Shown one piece after another: positions 20,521 through 32,688 of a DNA stretch of 64,000 nt (within the stretch, counting starts at the first letter, position 1; the number at the start of each line of letters is the position of its first letter). A program made the translations under genes and the position numbers. Under the pieces are notes generated by a model. The model was not told the origin of the DNA. It saw only the letters and a program-made list of their open reading frames with translations, and searched no databases. Source of the stretch: Elymus sibiricus (Eukaryota > Streptophyta > Magnoliopsida > Poales > Poaceae); contig CM077664.1 in assembly GCA_039707655.1 (NCBI GenBank), forward strand, positions 26,710,781 to 26,774,780, written 5' to 3'.

Positions 20521-23500
20521 ATTAACACACACATATTAAATAGTGCATAATGAATACCCGGGAGGCAGAAACCCCCAAGAGATACCCGGTAATACATATA
20601 AGAGAAGAGGTTAGTCCATAACAATATTCATGATAACATTAATAGCAATGATCAATTCTTTGTTTAATTATTTCCTCCGAAGAACAACACCGAGACCGAC
20701 ACTTGACCCTTCCCAAACTGACGGCCGTGACCGTGGACACGGCTATTCGAATAGGTTAGACTCTGCCGAGGGTGCGCTCTTTACCCACATGTAGAGGATT
20801 TCTTTTGCCAATACCGAAGTATCAGCGAAGGATTTCTGATTATGATCTTTGGGATGATAACACACCCTAACCTAGACACACCAATTTTTAATTCTCTGAG
20901 CCAGGAATCACCCAAAGCATCAGACAATTTACAACCTTAAGTCGGGGAGGCTACAACCTCAAGTAGCATGAGCAGATGACCGTATTTATAATGCGCGCAA
21001 CGAGGGGTGCCCCCCTCTTCGGCTTCTCACCGAAAACACTCATGCCCCCTGACCCGGTGATGGCATTACCCAGGGCCATGGAACCTTCACTGCAACCTCT
21101 CTGTATGGTGTGTGCAGAAAAAGGGGTTACCAACTTACTAAATCACACTCTCTACGGAGAGACATGTGGCAGCACGAAAAAGTAGTTAGGAATTAGTGGT
21201 AACAAGACTCGATCCTATGCCGACTCAGCAGGATTTACTTCTGCATAACTGGCATGTCCCAACATGCCCATATTAATATCATCACGTCACAACGTGATCC
21301 ATTTGTTAAATGGCACAACATGGGTAGGAAGTATACTCATATTTTACCACAAAATTTATCCAAGTTAAAGGGTTTTGAATGCATGCAAGAATATGCAAAA
21401 AAAGAAATATGAATATGCATGCATTCGCTATCCACTTCATATCATGGGGTTCTTTTTAAATTAAGCAAACATGCATGCAAACACCATATCCCAAGTTCAA
21501 ACATGCTTGCCTTGATCAACACAGGTAGAAGGTGATCCCTAAAAATCCTCGGAAAAGTTTCCCTCTCCTTTTTCTATAAAACAAAAATTAAAAAAACCAA
21601 CATAAATTTCATTACAGTACAAAAAAGTGTTCTGAAATATTTTCAAATAAATACAATAAAAACTAGGTTGAAAAATAAAATTTTCAGAAAAATAATCAAC
21701 TAAAAAGGAGTTATAGACAAAAAGTGTTGATAGTTTTAAAATCAGGGCCCTGTCTGCAATTAATGTTTTTATTATTAGGTCCCTAAACAGTTAAACAGAA
21801 AATGCTTCGGAAAGGAATACGCCTCTCCGTAGAGAAAGCGTACTTTGGGGAAAGGCGTAACCGATTTAAGCGGAAAAGGTTAAAACCTTGACGGGTGGGT
21901 CCCACCCATCGGGTTTGAATTTGAACGCTTTCGCGCGCGTGCACAGAGAGGAGGAAGCGGTCACCGACGGCAATCGACGGCATTCCAGTAGGCCGGGATG
22001 GTGCCGGCGTGCTCAGGGAGTTCGTCCGCAACGGTGGGTGGTGGAAGTGGTCGCCGGAGTGCACTGTGGCGATGCTGACGTGGTTTCCAGTGGGAGGTGG
22101 CGGTGGTGAAAATGGATCTCGTTGGCCAGGTCTGCAGACGCCAAATTGACTTGGGGAAATGGTTAGAAGGGTGATTAGGATGCTATGGATCAAATCTGAG
22201 AGGGAACAGTGGACTATAGGCTTGGGGATCATCCAGAGACCGTGGGCGGTGGAGGCGGCCGGAGGTGAGGAAGATGACCCCCTCGGGGTCGTTGGAGGGG
22301 CGCCAGGGAGAATTAAGGGTGAGGTGGAGTGGTGCCGATTCCTGGCTGAGCTCGGGGAGGGCTTTATATAAACGAGCGACGATGGCCGGAGTGGTCCGGA
22401 TTACGGCGAAGTGATGATGGCCGGTGGAGGTAGGTGGGGGTGGTTGGGTGCGTCGGTGGGCATTCCTGGGGTGGGATCGACCTCCCTCAGGTGCTGGCTG
22501 CACCGAAGATAGGCTCGGGGGTGTTGGCCACCGCGGTGCCCTCGGGCGGAAACGGAGCTCACACCATGGCCTCTGGTGGCTGACAAGTAGGGCAGCTGGG
22601 CGGCGCTGCTGCGGGCTGGCGGTGCAGAGGAGCGACAGGTGGCGCAGGGCTCGCGGTTTAGCTCACCGGGGTGAAGCTCTGGTGGCTGCCGTGCTTATCC
22701 AGGGCACGACAGTTGCTCTGGTTCGCGGCCGGTGCACCGCCCGTTGTCCTTGCCAAGGGCCGAGGAGAGGCTGAGGGGTGGGCCAGAGGATCGACCAGAT
22801 GGGCTGGCCTTCAATGCCGGGAGGAGTGCACACCACAGCAGCTCTAATTTTGCAAAGTTTTGGCCATGCCAAATTGTGCATAGAAGGTGTTCGATGAAAT
22901 GCCAAAGGTAGCTAGGCATTTTTGAAATTTTTGAAATTTTTTGTGGTGATGCTCTAGTGCATAATAGAGGTCCTGTAAAAATTTCAGAATTCTTGGAGTT
23001 GGGGAAATTGTGATTTCTTCATGGAACATGAATCTGATCCAAAATTCATTTGAATGAATTTTGAAAATTTTGAACATGAGACCAGAATGTTTTTCAAGAA
23101 ATGGAATGTGGGTACTGATCCTAAGCCGAGATAATTTTTGTGGAGTCTTAGAAGCTAGGGAAGAAGGGGTTCCTTTGCAATTCCAACATAGGCTCTAAAT
23201 GAATGTTAGTTGGTTTTGAAAATGTTTAAATTTGGTAAAAGAAAATTTTGTGAAAGAAATTGAGTTGGGTACTGCCATAGGGCAGGGGAGGTGCTAGTGG
23301 GAGTTTTTGGGAATAAAAAATTGAGTTTTAAAGGGCCCTGGTTTCAAAAGAAACTAAACTAGATAATTTTCAAAAAGAAAATACTCCACAATCATTTAAA
23401 ATTTAAATTTTTCAAAATATTTGCTAAATGAGGAACCCCATTTCGGAAACCACATGCAATCTTTAAAGACCCAAATAAATCTTTAAGATAGATTTCTAGG

Positions 23501-23607
23501 AGATAAAAGAGAAGAAAATTGAAAAGACCACAATTAAATCCTAGTATTTTCTTTTAAAGAGAAGAAAAGATTTTAATAGTCAAAGGAAAATATTTTGTGG
23601 TGTTACA

Positions 23608-23634
23608 ACTCCTACCCCCCCCCCCCCCCCCCCG
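23608..23634 (-). other. Polypurine tract of element A with a 19-base G run
   Basis: Directly inside the 3' LTR the minus strand reads a run of 19 G (C at 23615-23633), then TAGGAGT and the LTR start. It is in the right place to prime plus-strand DNA synthesis. Confidence 0.8.
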
Positions 23635-26570
23635 CTAAGAAAAATCTCGTCCCCGAGATTTTAGCTGATCCTTAAATAGATATGGGTATTCAGTCCTTAA
23701 ATAGTCCTCTCTTTCCCATGTTGCTTCTTCTTCGGTATGGTTACTCCACTGGACTTTGTAAAATTTTATCACACTCTGGCGGGTCCTTTGTTCTGACTCA
23801 TCCAAAATCCTTATAGGACGCTCCCTATAGGTAAGGTCTGGCTGGATATCCAGGTTCTGATGCTGGACTTGTTTTTCTGGGTTACTAACACATCTCCTCA
23901 GTTGTGATACGTGGAATACATCATGAACATCTGACATATCTGAAGGTAATTCCAGCTGATAAGCAACCTTTCCTCTTCTTGCAAGTACCTTAAAGGGTCC
24001 AATAAATCATGGTGACAATTTTCCTTTAACCTTGAACCTTTGGAGGCCTTTCATCTGTGATACCCTAAGGTATACATACTCATTGGGCTCAAAACTGATA
24101 TGACGATGTTTCTGGTCGTAATAACTTTTCTGACGGCTCTGGGCTGCCTTAAGTCGTTCCCTGATGAGCTTTACTTTCGTTTCGGCCACTTGAAGAACTT
24201 TTGGGCCAAAGATATGGCTATCCCCAGTCTCCGACCAGTTGAGTGGTGTACGACATCTACGTCCGTATAAAACTTCGAAGGGTGACATCTTTAGACTGGC
24301 TTGATAGCTGTTATTATATGTAAATTCAGCATATGGCAGACTGTCCTCCCAGCTGACTCTGTACGTAAGGATGCAAGCTCTCAGCATGCCTTCTAATATC
24401 TGGTTAACCTGTTCAGTCCGTCCTCCTGTTTGTGGATGGTATGCTGTACTGAATACCAGTTGAGTCCCCAAAGCTTGCTGCATGTGGTCCCAAAATCTAG
24501 AGACAAACTGGGTGCCTCTATCGGAGACTATGGTCTTGGGAACTCCGTGCAGACAAACAATACGAGAGAGGTAAAGCTGAGCAAGCTTTTGTGTCGAGTA
24601 TGTTGTCTTTACCGGAAGGAAATGCGCTACTTTAGTCAACAGGTCTGTAATAACCCAGATAGCATCATTCCCATGTCGTGGCCTTGGTAGTCCAACAATA
24701 AAATCCATTCCTATCGTATCCCACTTCCATTCCGGCACTCTGAGTGGTTGCAGTAATCCTGCTGGCTTCTGATGTTCCACCTTAATACGTTGACAAGAAT
24801 CACATCATGCGATGTATAAGGCTATATCCCTTTTCATCCCATGCCACCAAAATCTATCTTGAAGATCCTTATACATCTTGGTTCCTCCCGGGTGGATTGA
24901 GTAGGGGGTGGTATGGGCTTCTGCCAGGATCTGCTGCTTTAGTTCTTCTTTATTAGGTACGCATAATCTTTTTCCGTACCACATGATTCCCTGGTTGTCA
25001 ACGATAAATTCCGATGACTTACCCAGGCTTACTTTTCTTTTTATCCCATCGATACTGGGGTGTCCCAGCTGAGCTTCTTTAATCTGATCTTCCAGTGTTG
25101 GTTTTACCTCGAAGCGGGCTAGTGTTCCTTCTGCTACCAAAACCATGCTGAGTTTGGCAAATTCCTAATTAAACTCTTGTTGTATAAATTGTGAACTGCC
25201 ACTGACTGGTCATGGATTTCGGCTGAGTGCATCTGCCACAACATTTGCTTTGCCAGGATGGTAATGAATTCCCACATCATAATCCTTGATTAGCTCCAAC
25301 CAGTGACGTTGTCGTAGGTTCAGTTCTGGCTGGGTAACGATATACTTAAGACTTTTATGATCTGTGTATATCTCTCATCTGCTGCCAAGGAGGTAGTGTC
25401 ACCATTCTTTTAGGGCATGCACTACTGCTGCTAATTCCAAATCATGGGTGGGGTAATTTTCTTCATGTTGCCGCAATTGTCTTGAGGCATATGCTATGGC
25501 CTTCCCTTCTTGCATTAGTACGCATCCCAGGCCTTTTCTGGAGGCATCACAATATACCTCAAAATTTTTGTGTGCATCTGGCACGGTTAAAACAGGTGCT
25601 GTTGTTAACCTCCTTTTTAATTCTTGAAAACTTTGCTCACAGGCTTCAGTCCACTCAAACTTCTTATCCTTTTTGAGTAATTGGGTCATAGGTTTGGCTA
25701 TGGTGGAGAATCCTTCAATGAACCTTCGGTAGTAGCCTGCCAAACCTAGAAAACTTCTAATCTTAGTTATGATGGTGGTTGTTTCCATTTCAAGACATCC
25801 TTCACTTTACTCGAGTCCACCGCAATTCCATCTTTTGCCAATACATGTCCTAGAAAACCAACTTCTCGTAACCAAAATTCACACTTGCTGAATTTCGCAT
25901 ATAGCTGATTTTTTCGTAATTCCTCCAGGACTATTCGCAGATGTTGCTCATGCTCTTCTGGCGTCTTGGAGTAAATAAGTATATCGTCAATAAATACAAC
26001 CACAAACTTGTCCAGGTATTTCATGACGACCTTGTTCATGAGATGCACAAAATAGGTAGGGGCATTGGTTAATTCAAAAGGCATCACAGTGAATTCATAT
26101 AGTCCATATCTGGTGGTAAAAGCTGTTTTGGGTATATCCGATGCCCGAATTTTGAACTGATGATAACCCAATCTCAAGTCTATTTTCTAAAAAACCTTGG
26201 TGTCTGCGAGCTGGTCGAACAAGTCATTAATCCTCGGTAGCGGATACTTGTTCTTGATGGTAACCATGTTAAGTGCCCGGTAATCAATACATAACCTTAG
26301 ACTTCCATCTTTATTTTTGGCAAACAAAACCGGTGATCCCCATGGTGACGAGCTGGGGCGGACATAACCCCTTTCCTGTAATTCCTTGATTTGTTTCTTC
26401 AGGTCAACCAATTCTATTGGGGCCATCTGGTAAGGCTTCTTCTAAATGGGTGTTGTTCCTGGTGCTAACTCGATGACGATTTCTATCTCATGATTGGGTG
26501 GCATGCTTGGTAATTCTTCAGGGAACACATCAGGATATTCGCACAGCACTGGAACCTTGCTTAGCTCTGC
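23635..26570 (-). pseudogene. Element A pol: RT, RNase H, integrase, chromodomain-like end (decayed)
   Basis: Read on the minus strand. RT: 26426-26187 ([19 protein letters not shown]) and 26177-25767, with the catalytic FIDDILIYS intact. RNase H: 25788-25399 ([30 protein letters not shown]). Integrase: zinc-binding part 25146-24805 and catalytic core 24780-24007, with D in MDFIVGLP, D in VSDRGTQF and E in GGRTEQVNQILE all present. The C-terminal part, 23937-23635, has HVSQLRR and a chromodomain-like WSNHTEEEATWEREDYL. Breaks: stops near 26444, 26184, 25398, 24804 and 24006, and a frame change at about 25770-25788. RT and integrase active sites are kept, so decay is more recent than in element C. 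Confidence 0.9.
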
Positions 26571-28020
26571 CGTGTCAACTTGGTTTAACCCCTCGTGTGG
26601 AGGAAATCCCTTTTGTTCCAAATTTCACTGTATCCCCATGACAATTTGCGAGAGTCACAGTCCGATTGAAGCAGTCAATAAAGCCTTTATTTGTAGTTAA
26701 CCATTCCATTCCCAAAATAACGTCCAAGTCGACAGCTTCCAGTACAATGAGGTTTGCCAAAAACTTAATTAATTTTATTTCAATGTTCATGCCCTGGTAG
26801 AACCATTGTGTATTTTGCTTTGATCCCGGGGACTGAATAACCATCCAATTTTTCAAAGGAGAAAAAGGAAACTGATTTTTCGAGGCAAATCTTTTGGAGA
26901 TGCATGAATGGGAAGCTCCAGAATCGAACAAAACTGTAGCAGTAATGGTGTTGATAGGGAACGTACCGAGTACGATATCTGGTGCATTCTGGGCCTCCTT
27001 GATGGTCATGTGATTCACTTGCCTCTTCCCGTGATTGTTGTTGGTGTTGAGGTTGTTGAGTCGTGGGGCTGAGTTGGTGCCATTGCTACTTGTTCGAGGA
27101 ATATTAGTCCCTTTCTTTGGGCATACCTTTGCGTAATGCTCTTCTCCACCACAGGCATAACAAGTGATACCGGGACGGTAAAATGATCCTCCGGTTTTGG
27201 TGTTGTTGTAGCTGTGGTTCTGTTGTGGTCGTTGCGCTGGAATTTGTGGTCGTGGTGTTATGGATTTCTGGGGTTCACTTCGGGGTCTGTTGTTGCGCGC
27301 TTGTGCTGACTAAGTCATGTGATGCTTGCAGAATTCTTCAAGGTTGCGACGTTCATTTTCCAGGATGATAGCCTTATCCACTAGTGTCTTGAAATCTGGG
27401 AAGGTGTGGACAATCAGTTGACACTTTAGAGATGGGACAAGCCCATCTAGGAATTTCTCCATCCTTTTACTCTCCGTCGTATATTCGTCATTGGCGTATC
27501 GGGCTAGCTGAGTAAACTGACTGAGATATTCTGTTACAGTTTTGCCTCATTGCTTGAGATCTTCAAATTCTCTTTTCTTTATTTTCATGATGCTGTTCGG
27601 AATGTGCGCTCCACGAAAACTTTCCTTGAATTGCTCCCATGTGATGTCTTCTTCATTGGGGTGCATATGGAGGAAATTTTCCCACCATGACGCTGCTGCT
27701 CCAGAGAAGTAATGTGGTGCATAGAGCACTTTCTCCTGATCCGTACACTGAGCTGTAATTAATTTTCTTTCAATATCCCGCAACTAGTCCTGCTTCCAAC
27801 GGTTTGTCTGTGTGAGAAAATACAGTGGGATTGGTCCTCTGAAGTTCTGACAGTTTTGATCTGGGTTGGTGCTGCTCTTGCCGATTGCCCATATATTGAT
27901 CAGATGTTGCATCATTTCCTGGTGGTGTTGCTGGCTTTGCTCATAAAGACAGCATACTTGTGAGAATGCAGAGTCATTGTCCTGTTGACTTGTCTGTCCA
28001 AGTGCAAAGTTATTACCCAT
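26571..28020 (-). pseudogene. Element A gag and protease (decayed)
   Basis: On the minus strand gag starts with MGNNFALGQTS at 28020. It carries the Gypsy gag core WLRDIERKL (W codon now TAG at 27783-27781), SGAAASWWENFL and FRGAHIP, then a CCHC knuckle CYACGGEEHYAKVC near 27170-27130. The protease has VLFDSGASHSCIS in the segment 27018-26575 and the distal VILGMEWL. Stops: TAG at 27783-27781, TGA just before 27547 (Q-stop-GKTVTE, fitting CGA to TGA) and one near 27310. The frame is lost after GVKPS at 26575. Confidence 0.85.
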
Positions 28021-28398
28021 CTGTGACTGGGCATGGAGCGAGTCCAGGGATGATTAATTTTCCTTCTGGGGTGTTGGTGAAAACACAAATAAAGAAAATC
28101 AGGAGAAAATATTTTAAAAGCTTGGAAAGACAGCCCACAAAAATGCAGGAGTGTAGAAGAGTGGTAAGTTACACAAACATAGGCAAGCCATATTATTACA
28201 CATACAAACTCTCATGCTCGGGATGGGCGAACACATTCATGACATGTTATTACAGCTAAGTGCACTTCTCCTTACCCCTAATACGATGCGAGAAAACGAT
28301 CTACAGCTCTCCAAGCTTAAAGGAAAAGAAACAGAAAATAAATATCTTACACCACGGTTACACATTCTCATAGGATAGCTACTGCGCTGCTGTCCAGC

Positions 28399-29190
28399 CT
28401 ACTGTCCTGGAACATCGGGAGTCCTGCCAAGGGTGAGTCCTATCCGGGATGTTGAAGACTCGAGCTCCTCCTCGCAAATAGTCTCCAGCTGGGTAGCTGG
28501 TGGCAGCAGGTCCATCACAGGCGGCACTGAACTAGTAGGTGGTGGAGCTCTGACAGGAGTAGGAGCGATCAGACGACGATACTCCTCGCGGGTTGACGTG
28601 CGTCGACCCATGGAAAAGGTAGGAGGATCATAAGGTGGAGTCAGAGCGAGAACAATGCGTGGCGGTGAAGGAGGGTGAAACTTACTCATACGAGGGATCC
28701 TCGCACGGGCTAAGTCCATCCTCGCGGCGATGTAATCATCCACCAATGAGGTGAAGAGAGACTCTAGAGCGATGACATACTGAACGAGGGGCTCGATCGC
28801 CTCCTCTCTCTCTCCCATGGCACATGAGAAAGTGTAGTGATTAGTGTATGGAACGTGGCACGGAAGATAGTGGTAATGGCGTGTCTGGAGTACTAGAAGG
28901 ATGTCCCTGAGGCGGGTGATAGCCTCACGGGCAGCCATCTGAATGGCATGTCTCTCAGTAGGCATAGCTCTCCCCAGGAATCTGAAGATGAGACGTGGCT
29001 CAATACGTCCACCTTGAATATGAACTACGGCCTGGTACATAGTCAAGGTGTCGGTGATCCTGTCGGGGTAGATCGTGTACTCCGGACGGGTCGGAGATCC
29101 TATCGCATCCCAGGCGATAAAGTAAAGGATACGGGAAAAACCTGCAGGCTCGTTAGCGAACACCTGTGCTGGGCAGTTGCCACCAAGCAT
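28399..29190 (-). CDS. Extra ORF before gag in element A (ORF0), unknown function
   Basis: Seen: 263 codons open on the minus strand, starting about 150 nt after the primer-binding site and ending about 380 nt before gag. The middle has YQAVVHIQGG, RLIFRFLGRA, then the helix-like ERHAIQMAAREAITRLRDIL and HYHYLPCH. Next comes a predicted helical stretch (EEAIEPLVQYVIALESLFTS) and a proline-rich C-terminal third. The layout matches ORF0 of element C although the sequences are far apart. It has no stop codons, unlike gag and pol of the same element. No known enzyme motif. Inference: an element-encoded accessory protein; a function in RNA binding is a guess from the helix pattern. Confidence 0.65.
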   Translation of the reverse strand: MLGGNCPAQVFANEPAGFSRILYFIAWDAIGSPTRPEYTIYPDRITDTLTMYQAVVHIQGGRIEPRLIFRFLGRAMPTERHAIQMAAREAITRLRDILLVLQTRHYHYLPCHVPYTNHYTFSCAMGEREEAIEPLVQYVIALESLFTSLVDDYIAARMDLARARIPRMSKFHPPSPPRIVLALTPPYDPPTFSMGRRTSTREEYRRLIAPTPVRAPPPTSSVPPVMDLLPPATQLETICEEELESSTSRIGLTLGRTPDVPGQ

Positions 29191-29337
29191 CTACAATAGT
29201 AGACAAAAATCTAAATAGTCATATCATAAATATATGATGACCAAGGAAAATTTGTTACGATGCATGAAACGCAAAAGAAGCAATCAGGACTGACTCTCCT
29301 ACTAGAGGACGTGCCTAGGGTTTCCTACAGTCAGCTT

Positions 29338-29350
29338 GGCTCTGATACCA
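29338..29350 (-). other. Primer-binding site of element A (initiator tRNA-Met type)
   Basis: TGGTATCAGAGCC on the minus strand, five bases from the 5' LTR end at 29356. It proves the minus orientation of element A. Confidence 0.9.
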
Positions 29351-29355
29351 AGGTT

Positions 29356-30803
29356 TATCAGGCCGGATTCTGGAATAAATTCTGGAATAGCCCTTAAGTT
29401 ACACCAGCCTCAAGATTAGAATAAAACTGGTGGACTTCCTTGATACAGATAACCAACAGGATTTAATATTACACATGGTTTAGTTGAGGTGCTCAACAAT
29501 TATTACAACTCGCCAATATACGAAGTTGGCAGATAAGAGACAGTGGTCTGGTGATATTACAACTCTGATACAATAAAGCAAGTCAAGCGTCGGTGTGAAG
29601 CTTGGCTATTTTATTCGAGTAGCGGAAGCATCGGTGAATGGAACACGTGGAGGACTCCGTAACCACAGGGAGACTGACTGGGAACTCCACTAGACGTCGG
29701 ACTCGCTAGCGTACTCCTCATCCACAAAGTTGCCCTCATCCAAATGTGGCCAAATCAACAAGCTAGGTGAGTACTTTGAATGTACTCGCAAGACAGTTTG
29801 GACAAAAGATATACAGAATGCAAACAAGATGCGTATGCTCATGTCAAGTTACTTTAGGTGAGATATTCAGGTAGAGTAAATAATATGGCAGGGATAATAG
29901 GACATGAAAAAGGGGTTAGCGATCATAATATCAAACATTCATATATCATATATCAAACATTGATTCTTAGGTGGTGTGGCCATCCCAGAAGAATCTTAAC
30001 TGAAATAAAAGGGTGGACTCGGGTGTTAGACCGCCCGTAGATCCAATAAATGTAAAAGCAGAGATTCAGGCAAGATAGAACCGCCCGAAGGTCCAAAAAA
30101 AACACACACAAGCCAGACGGGTGTCTTCGCGACACCACGAAAGGTCTTAAATAAATATAAAAACAGAGGTTCAGGTGAAATAGAACCGCCCGAAGGCCCA
30201 AAAGAAAATTAACACACAAGCCAGACGGGTGTCTTCGCGATTCCACAAAAGTTCTTAAATAAATATAAAAATGGAGATTCAGGCGAGATAGAACCGCTCC
30301 AAGGTCCAAAAGAAAATTAACGCACACATATTAGATAGTGCATAATGAGTACCCGGGAGGCAGAACCCCCCAAGAGATACCCGATAATACATATAAGAGA
30401 AGAGGTTAGTCCATAACAAGATTCATGATAACATTAATAGCAATGATAAATTCTTTGTTTAATTATTTCCTCCGAAGACTGACACCGAGACCGATACTTG
30501 ACCCTTCCCAAACTGACATCCTTGACCGTGGACACAGCTATTTGAATAGGTTAGACTCTGCGGAGGGTGCGCTCTTTACCCACATGTAGAGGATTTCTTT
30601 TGCCAACACCGAAGTATCAACGAAGGATTTCCGGTTATGATCTTTGGGATGATAACACACCTTAACCTAGACACACCGATTTTCAATTCTCCGAGCCAGG
30701 AATCACCCAAAGCATCGAACAATTTAAAACCTTAAGTCGGGGAGGTTACAACCTCGAGTAGCATGAGTTGACGACCATATTTATAATGCGCACAATGAGG
30801 GGT
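29356..30803 (-). repeat. 5' LTR of element A, piece 1
   Basis: Matches 19556-21006 of the 3' LTR, including the tandem repeat. It breaks at GAGGGGT where the Copia LTR begins. The LTR end reads TGATA instead of TGACA (one C-to-T change). Confidence 0.9.
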
Positions 30804-31237
30804 TGTTGGAAATAAGCCCTAGAGGCAATAATATTGTATTATTATATTTCCATATTCATAATTATAGAGTTTATATTCTATGATATAACTGCTATGATCC
30901 TGGAATATGCGATTCAGTGGAAAACTCATATGCACGTGTGGAATGATAAACGGTAAAATAAGAGGTTCCCAGTGTTGCCTCTAACACTGGCAAAAGTATT
31001 GTTGGTGATCATGTTTTTTGGAACTTAGGATATCGTTAAGTGTAACAATAGTCCAAAAACAACATTGAGAGTATGACGGTTCGAGGGACTCCAAGTACGA
31101 TCTACACTGTCACGATCTTCTTCCGCTGCAACTCGGTGACGGTAACGATTGTTGATCACTACCCATTATGCATCTTCATATTGATCCTGGTTGTGCGTAG
31201 GTTCAATTTTTTTTGTTTTCTTCTACATTACCCAACA
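30804..31237 (+). repeat. Left Copia LTR with a large internal deletion, 434 bp
   Basis: Starts TGTTGGAAATAAGCCC and ends TTACCCAACA. Compared with the complete central LTR (1,818 bp) it lacks everything between the TGACG at 43909 and the TGACG at 45293. Confidence 0.9.
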
Positions 31238-32688
31238 GTGGCATCATGAGTGGTTCTATGAGTAGGTGCAGGTTGCGATCTAGATCACATCTGATCGTGA
31301 GGGTTGATGTTCTTGCTATGCTTCCCTCGAGTGTTGCTTCAGTTCAATTCATTGACGGCATGGTGTCGCTTTTCACAAGGTTCTGACAATCGCTCGGCTC
31401 TGGCTGTCGAAGATCTGCTAACAGTTCCTTGGGCTTCACCGTAGTCAAGAATAGTGAACCATCACGTACACAAGAGGGTGCTGAAGATGGATGATCTTCT
31501 AGGGGGGTCACGCGTATTTGACAAAGTTTAGTGTGGGGGACGAGACTTTTAATTAAGTCTCTTATTTCACACACCCCGAAACTTAATCTAGCATCAAGAA
31601 TCATCGCCTATGTTGTGGACGTAGGTAGCTAGTATTATTTGTTAAAACTGGTTAACCGCGTAACTAAAATTTTGCTAAAACCGATTAGAGGATGTCTAAC
31701 TTGGTTTTGCAGAGTATGCATATGATGTGGTATAGCCTTCGTAATGATAATGAGTTTATGTATGAGATGGTTATATGTTGTAATGTTAAGTGGCTTGCGC
31801 ATCACGGCATGATGGCTGGAGCCACAAGATTGCCACGTTAATGTAAATATAGTAGAGATAGCCTACAGGTTATAGGTGGCAATGGCAGACGTACACGGAG
31901 GACCCCGACAAGGAGAAGGTGTACCAGGCGCGGAACGAGGAGCTATAATTTCGTACCACGGCAGAATCTCTGAATTTGGTGCCACGACAACTTTTTCTGA
32001 AACGGTCGCCACGGCAACATTTTCTGAAATTGCCGCCACGGCAACGTTTTTGAAACGGTTGTCATGGGAACGAAATATTGACCGTCACGATGCTTCAACA
32101 GAAGATTGAAGATGATCATGGAGGATTCCCGGCGCCAGGGGCTATACCATATCATGATTTTATGAATTGCCTGAGATGTTTATCCCTTTGTTGTCTGCAC
32201 CCTTTGATTGCGCAATAGTCAATTATTAGGGTGATCTCTCACAGTAAATATCAAGTTAAAAGGTGCTCTTCCCAGTGTTCCAACAGTTTATAACATGTGG
32301 CTTTCCAGAGTACGTCATGTGCACATGTGTACAAATGGATCATGAAATGTAAGATGGGCAAGGTCAGACCAAGCAAGCAGATAACACTCGGTTGTCTTGA
32401 AGTTCTAGCAGAATCGTTCTGAGCTCGGAGCATGAAGCATCGAAAGATGAACAAGAGTCATATGGTGATATGATTGGCAAAAGATTGCCTACCGGTCAAA
32501 ATTCACGTCTTCAGTGATGTCCACATCAATGACTGTGAACGAGATCAAGGTCTTGAATCACTCACTTTGAATTATGAGAGATATTGATTTGAGTGGGAGT
32601 GCACTTTAAATTAAATTTTTTAATACTAGTGCAACATTAATTATGAATTGTGTCTAAAATTATTTGTGTGTTTATCATTGTAGATCAA
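31238..32688 (+). other. Copia internal 1, leader between LTR and gag
   Basis: Begins GTGGCATCATGAG, a variant primer-binding site (the standard reads TGGTATCAGAG). Non-coding. Contains GCCACGGCAAC.TTTTCTGAAA repeats near 31980-32060 and ends in a splice-acceptor-like TTATCATTGTAG just before the gag ATG. The same leader is at 45457-46910. Confidence 0.75.

Larger units (their letters stand above)
19556..23607 (-). repeat. 3' LTR of element A, 4.05 kb
   Basis: On the minus strand it starts TGTAACACCACAAAAT and ends GGCCTGACA. It matches the three pieces of the 5' LTR along its length, at a few to about eight percent difference by eye. It includes a tandem repeat (20235-20520), an exon-like segment (19889-19944) and a GC-rich stretch (21900-22900) without a supported gene. 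Confidence 0.9.

Noticed and set aside
29953..30327. 124-codon minus-strand ORF
   Set aside because: It translates the 113-bp tandem repeat of the element A LTR (RHPSGLC units) and has stops in the other LTR.
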